DNA of 64,000 bases from Samsonia erythrinae (GTDB taxonomy: Bacteria; Pseudomonadota; Gammaproteobacteria; Enterobacterales; Enterobacteriaceae). Every line of letters starts with the position of its first letter. Within the stretch, counting starts at the first letter, position 1. The stretch covers positions 124,001 through 188,000 of the forward strand of contig NZ_SMBY01000005.1 in assembly GCF_004342665.1 (NCBI RefSeq), given 5' to 3'. Positions 18,763 through 28,045 of the stretch are shown here, one piece after another. The position numbers and the translations under genes were made by a program. The notes beneath the pieces were generated by a model. It did no database searches and was not told the DNA's origin. It was given only the letters and a program-made list of their open reading frames with translations.

Positions 18763-20826
18763 ATGAGTAACGTAAAGAGCATTGTGATCTGGCTGCTGGT
18801 CGGCCTGGCGGGCGCCTTTGCGTTCGCCACGCTGGCGCTCAGTCGCGGTGAACACGTCAATGCCGTGTGGCTGGTTATCGCCGCCGTATCCTGTTACAGC
18901 ATTGCCTATCGCTTTTACAGTCTGTTCATTGCCAAAAAAGTGTTTGAGCTTGACGATCGCCGCCTGACGCCGGCGGAACGCCATAACGACGGTCTGGATT
19001 ATGTTCCCACCAATAAATGGGTACTGTTTGGTCACCACTTCGCCGCCATTGCGGGCGCCGGGCCGTTGGTCGGGCCTATTCTCGCCGCGCAGATGGGCTT
19101 TCTTCCCGGCACCATCTGGATTCTGGTGGGCGTTATGCTGGCAGGCGCCGTGCAGGACTTTCTGGTGCTGTTTATCTCCACCCGCCGGGACGGTCGTTCT
19201 CTGGGCGAAATGGCAAAGCAGGAACTGGGGACGTTCGCGGGTATCATCACCATGCTCGGCGCGCTGGGCGTGATGATCATCATCCTCTCCGCGCTGGCGC
19301 TCGTCGTTGTTAAAGCGTTGGCGGAAAGCCCGTGGGGATTATTTACCATTGCCGCCACGATCCCTATCGCGCTGTTCATGGGCGTTTACATGCGCTTTTT
19401 ACGGCCCGGAAAAATCGCCGAGGTGTCTATCATCGGCTTTGTGCTGATGATGCTGGCGATTGTGTATGGCGGTAACATCGCCGCACATCCCTATTGGGGG
19501 CCATTCTTTACGCTGAAAGGCACATCGCTCACCTGGATTCTCGTTATCTATGGCTTCGTTGCCTCTGTACTGCCGGTGTGGCTGCTGCTGGCGCCGCGTG
19601 ATTATCTTTCTACGTTCCTGAAAATCGGCGTGATCGTCGGGCTGGCCTTCGGGATCGTCTTCGCGATGCCGGAAATGAAAATGCCCGCCGTTTCCCGTTT
19701 TATTGACGGTACAGGCCCGGTGTTTTCCGGCACGTTATTCCCCTTCCTGTTTATTACCATCGCCTGTGGCGCGATTTCTGGCTTTCACGCGCTGGTTTCC
19801 AGCGGCACCACGCCAAAACTGGTTGAACGCGAAAGCCACATTCGTTTCATCGGCTATGGCGCGATGCTGATGGAATCCTTCGTCGCAATCATGGCGCTGA
19901 TTTGCGCTTCGGTAATCGAGCCAGGTATCTACTTCGCCATGAACTCACCGGCCGCGCTGATCGGCACCACGGTTGAGAGCGCCTCTCAGGCCATTAACAG
20001 TTGGGGATTTGTCATTACGCCGCAGGAATTGAGCGCCATTGCCAATGACGTGGGCGAAGCCTCTATTCTTTCACGTGCGGGCGGTGCGCCGACCTTCGCG
20101 GTGGGCATGGCGTACATCATCACCGAAATCTTTAACAGCCGGGCAATGATGGCATTCTGGTATCACTTCGCGATTCTGTTTGAGGCACTGTTCATTCTGA
20201 CCGCCGTTGACGCCGGTACACGCGCCTGCCGCTTCATGGTGCAGGATCTGGTGGGTATCGCCATTCCTAAACTGGCTAACAGCCACTCCTGGCTGGGGAA
20301 TCTGGCGGGGACAACCGTGGCTGTCTCAGGCTGGGGGTTCTTTGTGTATCAGGGTGTCATCGATCCGCTGGGCGGCATTAATACGCTCTGGCCGCTGTTC
20401 GGTATCGGTAACCAAATGCTGGCATCCATGGCGCTAATCCTCGGCACCGTGGTGTTATTCAAAATGAAAAAGCAGCGTTATGCGTGGGTCACGATCGTTC
20501 CCACCGTCTGGTTATTTATCACCTCAATGACGGCGGGCTGGCAAAAAATATTCCACGAGAAGCCCAGCATCGGCTTTCTGGCGCAGGCAAAACGCTTTGC
20601 CGCAGGCATTGAGCAAAATACGCTGATCGCGCCGGCAAAATCGATTAAAGATATGGAAACCATCGTGTTCAGCAATCAGATCAATGCCGCATTGTGCGGG
20701 TTTTTTATGCTGGTCGCTGTCACAATGCTGATTTCCGCCTTCTTTGTCATTCGCCGCGCGCTAGCCAGCGATGTCCCAACGGCCAATGAAACCCCGGTCG
20801 TATTACGGGACAGCGCTCAACCTTAA
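18763..20826 (+). CDS. cstA: CstA-family peptide/pyruvate transporter
   Basis: A 687-residue polytopic membrane protein of the CstA family. Family blocks include LFGHHFAAIAGAGPLVGP, VQDFLVLFISTRRDGRSLGE, WLLLAPRDYLSTFLKIG and FWYHFAILFEALFILTAVDAG. E. coli paralogues are CstA (carbon starvation, pyruvate and peptides) and BtsT (pyruvate); the sequence does not decide cleanly between them, and cstA is used in the family sense. The start at 18763 has AAGGAG 8 nt upstream; an in-frame ATG at 18700 lacks this. Confidence 0.85.
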   Translation: MSNVKSIVIWLLVGLAGAFAFATLALSRGEHVNAVWLVIAAVSCYSIAYRFYSLFIAKKVFELDDRRLTPAERHNDGLDYVPTNKWVLFGHHFAAIAGAGPLVGPILAAQMGFLPGTIWILVGVMLAGAVQDFLVLFISTRRDGRSLGEMAKQELGTFAGIITMLGALGVMIIILSALALVVVKALAESPWGLFTIAATIPIALFMGVYMRFLRPGKIAEVSIIGFVLMMLAIVYGGNIAAHPYWGPFFTLKGTSLTWILVIYGFVASVLPVWLLLAPRDYLSTFLKIGVIVGLAFGIVFAMPEMKMPAVSRFIDGTGPVFSGTLFPFLFITIACGAISGFHALVSSGTTPKLVERESHIRFIGYGAMLMESFVAIMALICASVIEPGIYFAMNSPAALIGTTVESASQAINSWGFVITPQELSAIANDVGEASILSRAGGAPTFAVGMAYIITEIFNSRAMMAFWYHFAILFEALFILTAVDAGTRACRFMVQDLVGIAIPKLANSHSWLGNLAGTTVAVSGWGFFVYQGVIDPLGGINTLWPLFGIGNQMLASMALILGTVVLFKMKKQRYAWVTIVPTVWLFITSMTAGWQKIFHEKPSIGFLAQAKRFAAGIEQNTLIAPAKSIKDMETIVFSNQINAALCGFFMLVAVTMLISAFFVIRRALASDVPTANETPVVLRDSAQP

Positions 20827-20847
20827 ACGTCGCCTAATCGCCTTTTC

Positions 20848-20872
20848 AAATCCCTCCATCGCGGAGGGATTT
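20848..20872 (+). terminator. intrinsic terminator of cstA
   Basis: AAATCCCTCC and GGAGGGATTT form a perfect 10-bp stem around ATCGC, with a TTT run at the end. It lies directly against the stop codon of the convergent kdgT gene. Confidence 0.85.
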
Positions 20873-21850
20873 TTACTTAATCGCGACGGTCTCCACTTTC
20901 TTCTGTTCTTTGGCGTGTTTTGACCATATCGCCGTGATGACCGGCACCATAATCGATGTCACAATCACTGAGGTGGCCACCAACGCCGTTGCCGCCGGGG
21001 CCAGGGACTTAAACTCGGGAACCATTTCCGCAATCAATACCGGTGTGGCAACTGCGGCGCCCGCCGAGCTTGAAGCGGCAATCCCCGCCGTACCGTCGCC
21101 TCCCCCAATGAATTTATCGGCGATCATCAGTGGAATACCGGTCACCATAATCACCGCTAAGCCCAGCACGATCCCCAGTAAGCCGGTTTGCGCAATCACA
21201 CTCAGATCGATGGTATTGCCCAGCGCAAATGCAAAAAACGGAATCAGCGTCTGCACCGCTTTGGTGAAGAAGTCTCGTAATTCCGGATCGAGATTACCGA
21301 GGGCAAAACCGATCAGAAACGGCAGCACCGCGCCGACAAACACGTGCGGTTCAAAGGAGGCGATACCGGCCGTCCCCAGAATGACCATCGTCATCAACGG
21401 GCCGGACTCCAGTGACATCAGTACAAATGCCCCGGCCTCTTCCTTAGTACCATATTGCTGCATCAGGGAGGCATACAAGCCACCGTTGGTCATATCCATC
21501 GTGGCGACCAAGGCCAGCGTAGACAGACCGGCAAAAAAGCCGACTTCAACGCCGTGAGCAGGGATAATCCGTGAGGCAATGGCCGCGACACCCCACGCCA
21601 CGGCAATTTTGGTAATCACCAACGTACCGGATTTGCGCAATACGGTTCCCGTTGCGCTGATCCTGATAGAGGCCCCCATGCAAAAAAACCAGATGGCTAA
21701 AATCGGCACCGTGCCGGAAATCAACCCGTTAGTGAACGAGCCCAAATATTTCCCTGCGCCCGGCGTGAAAGTATGACAGAGCGCCCCAATAAATAGCGGA
21801 ACCAGCATCATCCCACCGGGGATTTTTTCTATTGAACGTTTGATATGCAT
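20873..21850 (-). CDS. kdgT: 2-keto-3-deoxygluconate permease
   Basis: A 325-residue KdgT-family membrane protein with about ten hydrophobic segments. Recognisable stretches are [20 protein letters not shown] at the N-terminus, [20 protein letters not shown] and [20 protein letters not shown]. It imports KDG, an intermediate of pectin and hexuronate catabolism, across the inner membrane. A KdgR-type operator lies 137-155 bp upstream, consistent with the pectinolysis regulon of soft-rot bacteria. Confidence 0.94.
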   Translation of the reverse strand: MHIKRSIEKIPGGMMLVPLFIGALCHTFTPGAGKYLGSFTNGLISGTVPILAIWFFCMGASIRISATGTVLRKSGTLVITKIAVAWGVAAIASRIIPAHGVEVGFFAGLSTLALVATMDMTNGGLYASLMQQYGTKEEAGAFVLMSLESGPLMTMVILGTAGIASFEPHVFVGAVLPFLIGFALGNLDPELRDFFTKAVQTLIPFFAFALGNTIDLSVIAQTGLLGIVLGLAVIMVTGIPLMIADKFIGGGDGTAGIAASSSAGAAVATPVLIAEMVPEFKSLAPAATALVATSVIVTSIMVPVITAIWSKHAKEQKKVETVAIK

Positions 21851-21986
21851 ATCGCACCATGAAGAAAAAGTTAATAAAACGTAATGCTGAATCAGAAGAA
21901 CTTAAACGATTCAGCCGGCATGACTCGCCTTCTGGTTGCGGAATGTAGCGGTTCCTCGATGGCAGAAATGTGATCGAAGACATAAA

Positions 21987-22005
21987 ATTAAAACGCCGTT
22001 TCTTT
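21987..22005. promoter_or_regulatory. KdgR-box-like operator upstream of kdgT
   Basis: The core 21990-22002 (AAAACGCCGTTTC) fits the published KdgR consensus core RAAAYRNYRTTTY at every position. Including the ATT/TTT flanks gives 17 of 19 matches to AATRAAAYRNYRTTTYATT. KdgR represses pectin and KDG catabolism genes in Dickeya and Pectobacterium. Confidence 0.65.
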
Positions 22006-22115
22006 TTTATTGAGACCATGTTTTAATCAAATGCGTTAATTTCCAAATAAAACAAAACGTTAAGCCTGCTAAGAGTTAAACGGGTAAGAATGTTTTTTTA
22101 ATTTAAAAGGAAGGA

Positions 22116-22144
22116 TTAACAGCGCAAATAAATTACGCTGTTAA
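22116..22144 (-). terminator. hairpin downstream of araD
   Basis: TTAACAGCG and CGCTGTTAA form a perfect 9-bp stem with an 11-nt AT-rich loop, 35 bp beyond the araD stop. On the araD strand it is followed by TCCTTCCTTTTAAATT, a loose T-rich tail. It separates araD from the kdgT promoter region. Confidence 0.5.
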
Positions 22145-22178
22145 TGCAACATGAAGGAAATGTAGGAAACAGAGGGAG

Positions 22179-22874
22179 TTATTGTCCGTAATAGGCGTTC
22201 TTACCATGTTTGCGCAGGTAATGTTTATCCAGCAAGGTCTGCTGCATGTTGTCCAGTTGAGGCGTGAGCTGGCGCGAAAAAATGCCCATATAGGCAATTT
22301 CTTCCAGAACGACGGCATTGTGTACTGCGTTATCTGCATCTTTCCCCCACGCAAAGGGGCCGTGTGCATTAACTAACACAGCGGGAACAGCCGCAGGGGC
22401 AATACCGCGCTGACGGAAGGTTTCGACAATGACCCTACCCGTTTCCCATTCATAACGACCATTGATTTCATCGTCCGTCATTAAGCGCGTGCAGGGGATC
22501 GGGCCATAAAAGTAATCCGCATGCGTTGTTCCCCAGGCCGGGATATCGTTGCCGGATTGCGCCCAGATCGTGGCATGCCGGGAATGGGTATGCACAATAC
22601 CGCCAATCTCGGCAAACTCAAGATAGAGTACGCGGTGTGTGTCGGTATCCGAGGACGGCTTCTTCGTCCCCTCCAACACGGCGCCGCTTTCCAACTCAAC
22701 GACGACCATATCCTCTAGCGTCATGGCTGAATACTCGACGCCGGAAGGTTTAATCACCATCACGCCTCGCTGACGATCAACCGCGCTGACATTTCCCCAG
22801 GTAAACGTCACCAGCTGGTGCCGCGGCAAAGCCAGATTAGCGTCCAGTACCTGTTGTTTTAGCGTTTCCAACAT
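22179..22874 (-). CDS. araD: L-ribulose-5-phosphate 4-epimerase
   Basis: A 231-residue class II aldolase-type epimerase, the same length as E. coli AraD. It converts L-ribulose 5-phosphate to D-xylulose 5-phosphate in arabinose catabolism. Matching blocks are [35 protein letters not shown] (metal-binding His residues), [12 protein letters not shown] and the C-terminal [15 protein letters not shown]. The start at 22874 is set by GGGAGG 6 nt upstream; a longer frame extends to 23114 but has no such support. The gene stands alone, without araA or araB. Its Shine-Dalgarno is paired in an upstream hairpin. Confidence 0.92.
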   Translation of the reverse strand: MLETLKQQVLDANLALPRHQLVTFTWGNVSAVDRQRGVMVIKPSGVEYSAMTLEDMVVVELESGAVLEGTKKPSSDTDTHRVLYLEFAEIGGIVHTHSRHATIWAQSGNDIPAWGTTHADYFYGPIPCTRLMTDDEINGRYEWETGRVIVETFRQRGIAPAAVPAVLVNAHGPFAWGKDADNAVHNAVVLEEIAYMGIFSRQLTPQLDNMQQTLLDKHYLRKHGKNAYYGQ

Positions 22875-22880
22875 AATCAG

Positions 22881-22925
22881 CCTCCCATCGGCACAATAGC
22901 ACCATTCTCGCGGCCGATGGGGAGG
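22881..22925 (-). promoter_or_regulatory. SD-sequestering leader hairpin of araD
   Basis: On the araD strand, CCTCCCCATCGGC (complement of 22913-22925) pairs with GCCGATGGGAGG (complement of 22881-22892): 12 bp with one bulged C and a 20-nt loop. The 3' arm contains the GGGAGG Shine-Dalgarno 6 nt before the ATG, so ribosome access would be blocked when it folds. This suggests translational control (temperature, protein, small RNA or ligand); no known riboswitch class is recognised. Confidence 0.6.
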
Positions 22926-23215
22926 GTCGCTATAGGCTAAATCGCTAAAGATCCGGCAGCGTTCTGCTATGGAGGGAAGAAAGCGACGTATCACAGGATT
23001 GTGCAAAAAAAAGGCAAATTTAGCCATTATTGCTATCGTTAATACTGTATAAGTGGAATTAAGAGTTTTTACCTGTTGCAGTTTTTCCCGATGATTATAC
23101 TCATCATCACACAATGAAAGGTCAGGTTTCTTTATTTAATACCGTAAAAACCGCTTTATTCGATATTTTCCTCACAAGAAACGTGAGGCCGGCTGTGATA
23201 GAAAGGGGAAAAGAA
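22926..23215. other. araD-osmB divergent intergenic region
   Basis: This gap must contain the promoters of araD (leftward) and osmB (rightward). A TATAGC hexamer on the araD strand (complement of 22931-22936) could be a -10 element that would place the transcript start near the leader hairpin. Nothing else is identified with confidence. Confidence 0.4.
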
Positions 23216-23428
23216 ATGAAATTAAACAAACGTTTTTCGACAGCCGCGCTTGCGATTATCCTCGCTGCATCGCTGGCCGGCTGTTCAAATATGTCTAAAC
23301 GTGACCGCAATACCGCGATTGGCGCTGGTGCTGGCGCGGTAGGCGGCGCTATCTTAACGGATGGCGGGACATTGGGTACGCTGGGCGGTGCCGCGATTGG
23401 CGGGCTGATTGGCCGTCAGGTCGACTAA
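23216..23428 (+). CDS. osmB: OsmB, osmotically inducible lipoprotein
   Basis: A 70-residue outer-membrane lipoprotein. The signal peptide ends in the lipobox LAGC (Cys near residue 22), followed by SNMSKRDRNTAIGAGAGAVG and a glycine-zipper tail, closely matching E. coli OsmB (72 residues). The start at 23216 follows AAAGGGGAAAAGAA; upstream in-frame ATGs give no signal peptide at the N-terminus. In E. coli it is induced by osmotic stress and stationary phase. Confidence 0.92.
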   Translation: MKLNKRFSTAALAIILAASLAGCSNMSKRDRNTAIGAGAGAVGGAILTDGGTLGTLGGAAIGGLIGRQVD

Positions 23429-23442
23429 CAATTTCATGGGCA

Positions 23443-23466
23443 GCAGGTTCACAGAAGGCAACCTGC
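23443..23466. terminator. hairpin between convergent osmB and yciH
   Basis: GCAGGTT and AACCTGC form a 7-bp stem, extendable with an outer GGC/GCC. T-runs are poor on both sides, so it is a weak bidirectional terminator candidate. Confidence 0.4.
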
Positions 23467-23490
23467 CGCCTTCCTGGTTCAGGGGCGCTC

Positions 23491-23820
23491 TTAACCGCCA
23501 GCCAGTTTGACTTTCATCCCTTTTGCTTCAAGAAGTTGCTTGAGCAGATCGCGCTTGTCGCCCTGAATTTCGATCGTTCCGTCTTTCACTGAACCGCCGC
23601 AACCACACTTTTTCTTTAACTCCGCCGCCAGTTTATCCAGCGCGGCATCATCAAGATCGAGGCCGCTAATCAGACATACCCCCTTTCCTTTTCGCCCGCT
23701 GGTCTGGCGTTGGATACGCACGATGCCATCGCCTTTTGGCCGCTCAGCCTTTTCTTTCTCCGGCTTGATACGACCGGTTTCCGTGGAGTAAACCAGCAGG
23801 CTATTCTTATCATGGCTCAT
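23491..23820 (-). CDS. yciH: YciH, SUI1/eIF1-like translation factor
   Basis: A 109-residue protein of the SUI1 family. The C-terminal SUI1 domain includes [26 protein letters not shown] and EIQGD. YciH resembles archaeal and eukaryotic initiation factor 1 and affects initiation fidelity in vitro; its cellular role is uncertain. It overlaps the pyrF stop by 4 nt and is the last gene of lapA-lapB-pyrF-yciH order, as in E. coli. Confidence 0.93.
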   Translation of the reverse strand: MSHDKNSLLVYSTETGRIKPEKEKAERPKGDGIVRIQRQTSGRKGKGVCLISGLDLDDAALDKLAAELKKKCGCGGSVKDGTIEIQGDKRDLLKQLLEAKGMKVKLAGG

Positions 23821-24560
23821 GATACCGCCCCCTTTAACAAGGAAGCGCGAATATCCCGCAGCGTCTGCGTCGGATCGGCTGATTGTGTGATTGGGCGGCC
23901 AATCACCATATAGTCTACACCTGCCTGCTGCGCCTGAACGGGCGTCATGATGCGACGCTGATCGCCCACATCGCTCCCGGTGGGACGAATTCCCGGGGTG
24001 ACCAGTTTAAACGTCGGCCCACATACCTGTTTCAACCGCTGCGCTTCATGGGCGGAACACACTACGCCGTCCAGACCACAGTGATGCGTGAGAACAGCCA
24101 GTCTTTCTGCTTGCACCGCCGGGCTAACGGTTATCCCAAGCCCGCGCAGGTCGTCTTCGTCCATACTGGTCAACACGGTCACGGCAATCAGCAACGGCGC
24201 ATCTTTACCAAACGGCACCAGCGCTTCCTTCGCCGCCGTCATCATACGGGAACCGCCGCTGGCGTGAACATTCACCATCCACACGCCAAGATCGGCTGCT
24301 GCCGCAACCGCGTGAGCGACGGTATTGGGAATATCATGGAATTTCAGATCGAGGAACACGTCAAAACCGCGCTGTTGTAGCGACTGAACAAACTGCGGGC
24401 CAAATAAGGTAAACATCTCTTTGCCTACCTTCAGACGGCAATCCCGCGGATCGATACGGTCAACAAACGACAGCGCCGCCTGCTGACTGGCATAATCCAG
24501 CGCGACAACAATCGGGGATGATACCGACTGATGCTTTTCTTGTAGATTTTCGTTCTTCAT
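23817..24560 (-). CDS. pyrF: orotidine-5'-phosphate decarboxylase
   Basis: A 247-residue TIM-barrel enzyme that makes UMP from OMP in de novo pyrimidine synthesis. The active-site motif [14 protein letters not shown] is present (about residues 71-84), as are the substrate-phosphate loop [14 protein letters not shown] and VIGRPIT near the C-terminus. It lies 217 bp downstream of lapB and is coupled to yciH. Confidence 0.96.
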   Translation of the reverse strand: MKNENLQEKHQSVSSPIVVALDYASQQAALSFVDRIDPRDCRLKVGKEMFTLFGPQFVQSLQQRGFDVFLDLKFHDIPNTVAHAVAAAADLGVWMVNVHASGGSRMMTAAKEALVPFGKDAPLLIAVTVLTSMDEDDLRGLGITVSPAVQAERLAVLTHHCGLDGVVCSAHEAQRLKQVCGPTFKLVTPGIRPTGSDVGDQRRIMTPVQAQQAGVDYMVIGRPITQSADPTQTLRDIRASLLKGAVS

Positions 24561-24777
24561 TTGTCACCCGGTCTGTTGCAAAGCCAAAAATTCCCGGCGC
24601 ATTTTACATGCGCCGGCCACGAAATCCCAGCGGCCTGAATAGCTAGAGCGATCACTTTGCATGCTGGAACGGAAATGGAGGAAAACCATTAGTATGTTGT
24701 AACTAAATCCACCTTTCCTCTATTCCCGATTTTTTCATCACATTGACAAGCCGTCGCGCACCGGCCATCACATGGTG

Positions 24778-25947
24778 TTATTGGCCGTCGATCCCCCGAA
24801 TCGGCTTAACGCTGGCCCAGGTACGACAGGAAGGACATTGCCAGTAGAGGGATTGTGAAGTGAAGCCGCATTTACGGCAGCTATAGCGAGGTTTGGTACG
24901 GATTTGCTCCCCCACCATGTCGCGCAGGACCAGAAGACTTTCCTTTGCCCGGCCATCTTCAGCGTCATGCAGGTGAAAATCCATCAGGCGATGAAACACC
25001 CGCATCGTCGGGTGGCGTTGCAGTTGGCGGTTAATATAAATCTGCGCGACATCTGCCCCTTCTTCGTTTTCGAGGATATCTGCCAACATCAATTCTGCCG
25101 TTGCCCCGGTATTTTCCTCCACGCAACGCCTGAGGAAATCGGCCCAGTCTTGCGGCCTGTCCAGATGCTGGTAGCACTCTTGCAGCATCGGCAGCGTCTC
25201 GCTGACCAGTTCTTTATCCTGATCGAGAACCTGTCGTAGTGCGTCCACGGCACGCGAATATGCCTGCTGAGCCATGTAGATTCGCCCCATCATGATGGAC
25301 GCGCGCGCGCACTGGCTATCCGCCGTTGCGCCCTTCTTCAAGAGCGCTAAGGCCTTATCCAGATCGTCACTACCCATCGCCAACAGCGCCAGTTCGCAGT
25401 AAAAGTGGGCGATTTCGACGCGTATCTGCTCTTTCCCCATCTTGACCAGTTTTTCCGCGACCTCAATCGCCGCCTGCCAGTCACTGGTGGCCTGATGGAT
25501 CTGCAATAGCTGCTGCAAGGCGCTGCGCCGAAAGTCTTCTTCATCCACCAACTGGTTGAAAATCTCTTCGGCACGGTCATATAAACCGGCAGCCACGTAG
25601 TCACGCCCCAGTTGCTGCACCGCCAGCAGACGCTGTTCAAAGGTTAACGAGGCGCTCTCGGTTAATGCCTGATGAATGCGGATCGCGCGGTCAACTTCAC
25701 CGCGTGAACGAAACAGATTGCCGAGCGTAAGGTGGGCTTCAAAGGTGTTGCTGTCATCCTTCAGCATGTCGAGGAACAGCTCGACCGCCTTGTCCTGCTG
25801 ATTAGACAACAGAAAGTTGACCCCGGTGACATACTCACGGGACAGTCGGTTGGATTCCTGCTCTTTGTCCTGCTGCGCACTTCTGCGCCCCATGTACCAG
25901 CCGTATGCGGCGGCCACAGGCAGCAACAGAAACAGCAGTTCTAACAT
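24778..25947 (-). CDS. lapB: LapB (YciM), LPS assembly regulator
   Basis: A 389-residue membrane-anchored protein. An N-terminal transmembrane helix (about 1-17) is followed by tetratricopeptide-like repeats and a C-terminal rubredoxin-type metal site, CRKCGFTSQSLYWQCPSC. LapB promotes FtsH degradation of LpxC and coordinates LPS synthesis in the inner membrane. It lies 12 bp after lapA in the same transcript. Confidence 0.95.
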   Translation of the reverse strand: MLELLFLLLPVAAAYGWYMGRRSAQQDKEQESNRLSREYVTGVNFLLSNQQDKAVELFLDMLKDDSNTFEAHLTLGNLFRSRGEVDRAIRIHQALTESASLTFEQRLLAVQQLGRDYVAAGLYDRAEEIFNQLVDEEDFRRSALQQLLQIHQATSDWQAAIEVAEKLVKMGKEQIRVEIAHFYCELALLAMGSDDLDKALALLKKGATADSQCARASIMMGRIYMAQQAYSRAVDALRQVLDQDKELVSETLPMLQECYQHLDRPQDWADFLRRCVEENTGATAELMLADILENEEGADVAQIYINRQLQRHPTMRVFHRLMDFHLHDAEDGRAKESLLVLRDMVGEQIRTKPRYSCRKCGFTSQSLYWQCPSCRTWASVKPIRGIDGQ

Positions 25948-25959
25948 AGAGAAAATTCC

Positions 25960-26265
25960 TTAGTGGGTGACCGTCTGCACAGACGTCATTTTCTCCTCGG
26001 TGGCGGGAGAAAGCTGTTGCTCCAGACGCTTGATTTTACGTTGTGCACGGCCAAGCGCAATGCGCTGACGCAGATAAAACAGACCACAGATGACCCAGCC
26101 AAAGACAAAACCCAGCGCAAACAGCGTAGCAAGCAGCGTAGAGATACGATAATCCCCTTGCGCCAGCAGGTAATTAAATGTCACAACCTGATCGTTGTGC
26201 GCCCCCAGTGTGACAGAAATGATGAATATCGCCAGCACGAGTAAAAAAATCAGCAAGTATTTCAC
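25960..26265 (-). CDS. lapA: LapA (YciS), LPS assembly protein A
   Basis: A 101-residue inner-membrane protein with two hydrophobic segments (about 3-21 and 44-65), then a basic coiled-coil-like stretch RIALGRAQRKIKRLEQQL. It is the upstream partner of LapB. In E. coli the pair has a heat-shock-responsive promoter; that could not be judged here. Confidence 0.93.
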   Translation of the reverse strand: MKYLLIFLLVLAIFIISVTLGAHNDQVVTFNYLLAQGDYRISTLLATLFALGFVFGWVICGLFYLRQRIALGRAQRKIKRLEQQLSPATEEKMTSVQTVTH

Positions 26266-26616
26266 GCTTTCCTTCCTGTGATATCCATTAACCAGATGAA
26301 TTATGCCAAATTTCGACGACCAACCCTATTAAATTACCATGTCCTGAACGGACAGGGAAATCAGTGGTGAAAACCGGACGGGACACATAGCGATGATGAA
26401 TCCGAATCGCCACGCTTTAATTATAGCGAAGGGATGAAACAAGCAGAAATCGCCGCCAGACGATGCGCGACACGTTAACCTACCACAACACTCACGTATT
26501 GATTACCGATGGCTTACCGCTGGATGACGCCCTACCTGCTCGCCATCCAGCGGCTTCGCTGCTTATGAACCGGCACAGACGTGCCGTAAGCGCTCTCGTC
26601 TGTCGTGTGACGGTGG
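26266..26616. other. intergenic region between the isomerase gene and lapA
   Basis: This 351-bp gap holds the lapA promoter and the 3' end of the isomerase transcript. Two hairpins lie downstream of the isomerase stop: CGGCAC/GTGCCG at 26571-26586, and GCTGGATG/CATCCAGC (8 bp, 17-nt loop) at 26519-26551. Neither has a T-run. No open frame with a ribosome-binding site was found. Confidence 0.45.
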
Positions 26617-27615
26617 TTATTCGTCAACCTCAATAGAGGACAGCAGCGCATCCTGCACGATTCGCTGCGCCCGCAACGGGTTTTGTGCTTCCTGCGCCGC
26701 CTGAAGTGCCGGGATGTCCAGCTTGTCCAGCGCGCGATAAATATGCTTCAGAAAACGGATAGAAAGCTGCGCCGCTTCGACGTGATTCTCACGGAACGGA
26801 AACTGATCGAGTTGCCAGACGCCCTTCCAGTCGTTGATTTTCAACACGTAGAAGAATTCGAAGATCTCGGTCATATGCACTGTGCCGACCACCAAATCGT
26901 CATCCCAGCCGCGCAGGTTGTCATTCACATCCATGCCAAACAGGCGCCCGCGATCGATAATCAACTGAGCCGAATCGGCCGGCGACTCCCCACCGTACAG
27001 CGCATGTCCGAAATCCAGCAATACGCCGACATTATCCAGCCCGATGTCTTCAATCCCCAGCAGTGTTCGCGCCGCGGAATCCCAGGTCATTTTCACACGC
27101 GGCTCACGCGGTTTGTATTCAATCGCGAATTTCACATCGGGGTTCGCCCCCGCCAGATCGCGCATCCCATCTACCGCCAGCTTCCACAGGTTTTTATGAC
27201 TGACCTGAAACGGATAATCCCAGCCGTCCTGACCTGGCCAGACTTTGACGTAACTCGCCCCAAGTTCACGAACAATCGTCGCGGACTCGTGCATCAATTC
27301 AAAAGCCGCCTCCCTGGCCGCCGGGTCGGGATTGGTAAAGGCACCGCGCGCCCATTTTTGCAGATAAATTTCCGGCGTGACGCCAATCGCTTTCAGCCCC
27401 GCCTCTTTCAGCGCCTCTTTCACTTCGCTTAAGGTCACCCCCGGCGTAAAAGGGTAAGGCAAGTCGACATAAGAGAGTTCACCAACCTCTTTCGCCGCCT
27501 TGATCTGATCGAGCGTACTCAGTGCCGGCCCATAGCCATCTACGGCATAGCGGTCGATATAGTTCGCAAAATGCCACAGACCGGCGCCAAATTCAGGGTA
27601 GGTATAGGTTGCCAT
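26617..27615 (-). CDS. sugar isomerase/epimerase-like TIM-barrel protein
   Basis: A 332-residue protein of the AP-endonuclease-2/xylose-isomerase-like barrel superfamily. Likely metal-binding positions lie in [17 protein letters not shown] (Glu), [17 protein letters not shown] (Asp/His) and [18 protein letters not shown]. No signal peptide is present. The start at 27615 has GAGGT 10 nt upstream. It interrupts the lapA-pgpB neighbourhood that is contiguous in E. coli, which suggests insertion in this lineage. The sugar acted on is unknown; a hydroxy-sugar or sugar-phosphate isomerisation is inferred from the fold only. Confidence 0.75.
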   Translation of the reverse strand: MATYTYPEFGAGLWHFANYIDRYAVDGYGPALSTLDQIKAAKEVGELSYVDLPYPFTPGVTLSEVKEALKEAGLKAIGVTPEIYLQKWARGAFTNPDPAAREAAFELMHESATIVRELGASYVKVWPGQDGWDYPFQVSHKNLWKLAVDGMRDLAGANPDVKFAIEYKPREPRVKMTWDSAARTLLGIEDIGLDNVGVLLDFGHALYGGESPADSAQLIIDRGRLFGMDVNDNLRGWDDDLVVGTVHMTEIFEFFYVLKINDWKGVWQLDQFPFRENHVEAAQLSIRFLKHIYRALDKLDIPALQAAQEAQNPLRAQRIVQDALLSSIEVDE

Positions 27616-27817
27616 AATAAAATTACCTCATTGATGTGTCATGATGTTGAGCGGTTTACATTCCTTGCGCATTCAATCGGTTCTGCTGTGAAAAAGGGTG
27701 ACAAGATCAGCATGACGATTACGCCGTCATCGGCGGCGAATGGGCGGAACGGGCTGGCGAATAGAGAAACAGGATGGCCATTAAAGACGCTTTCAGATGT
27801 CAGGATCCACTCCATTT

Positions 27818-27839
27818 GAATATATATTCATATATGAAT
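27818..27839. promoter_or_regulatory. overlapping AT palindromes upstream of the isomerase gene
   Basis: GAATATATATTC (27818-27829) and ATTCATATATGAAT (27826-27839) are both perfect palindromes sharing one ATTC arm. They lie about 210 bp upstream of the isomerase start; a further ATTC arm follows at 27844-27847. They may form an operator array for an unlinked regulator. The rest of the gap 27616-28045 has no gene with a credible ribosome-binding site. Confidence 0.4.
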
Positions 27840-27981
27840 CAACATTCAAAGAGTTTTGCAATCACACTAAAAATTGTCCAATGGCAAAAACAGAAATAGC
27901 GATACAGCTCACAAATTGTTTGGCTTTTACAACGAAGCACACGCGTGAGACAGAAGAAGACGCGAAGACGGCGAAGGATAA

Positions 27982-28005
27982 AAAGGTGGATGGCTAACGC
28001 CATCC
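27982..28005 (-). terminator. intrinsic terminator of pgpB
   Basis: On the pgpB strand GGATGGC and GCCATCC form a perfect 7-bp stem with a 4-nt loop, followed by ACCTTTTTATCC. It starts about 40 bp after the pgpB stop. Confidence 0.75.
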
Positions 28006-28045
28006 GTAAAGAGGAGTGCAAAGAAATTGAGAAATTGAGGGAAAA

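Noticed and set aside
21970..21985. CRP site upstream of kdgT (TGTGATCGAAGACATA)
   Set aside because: Only the left half TGTGA fits; the right half is a poor match to TCACA.
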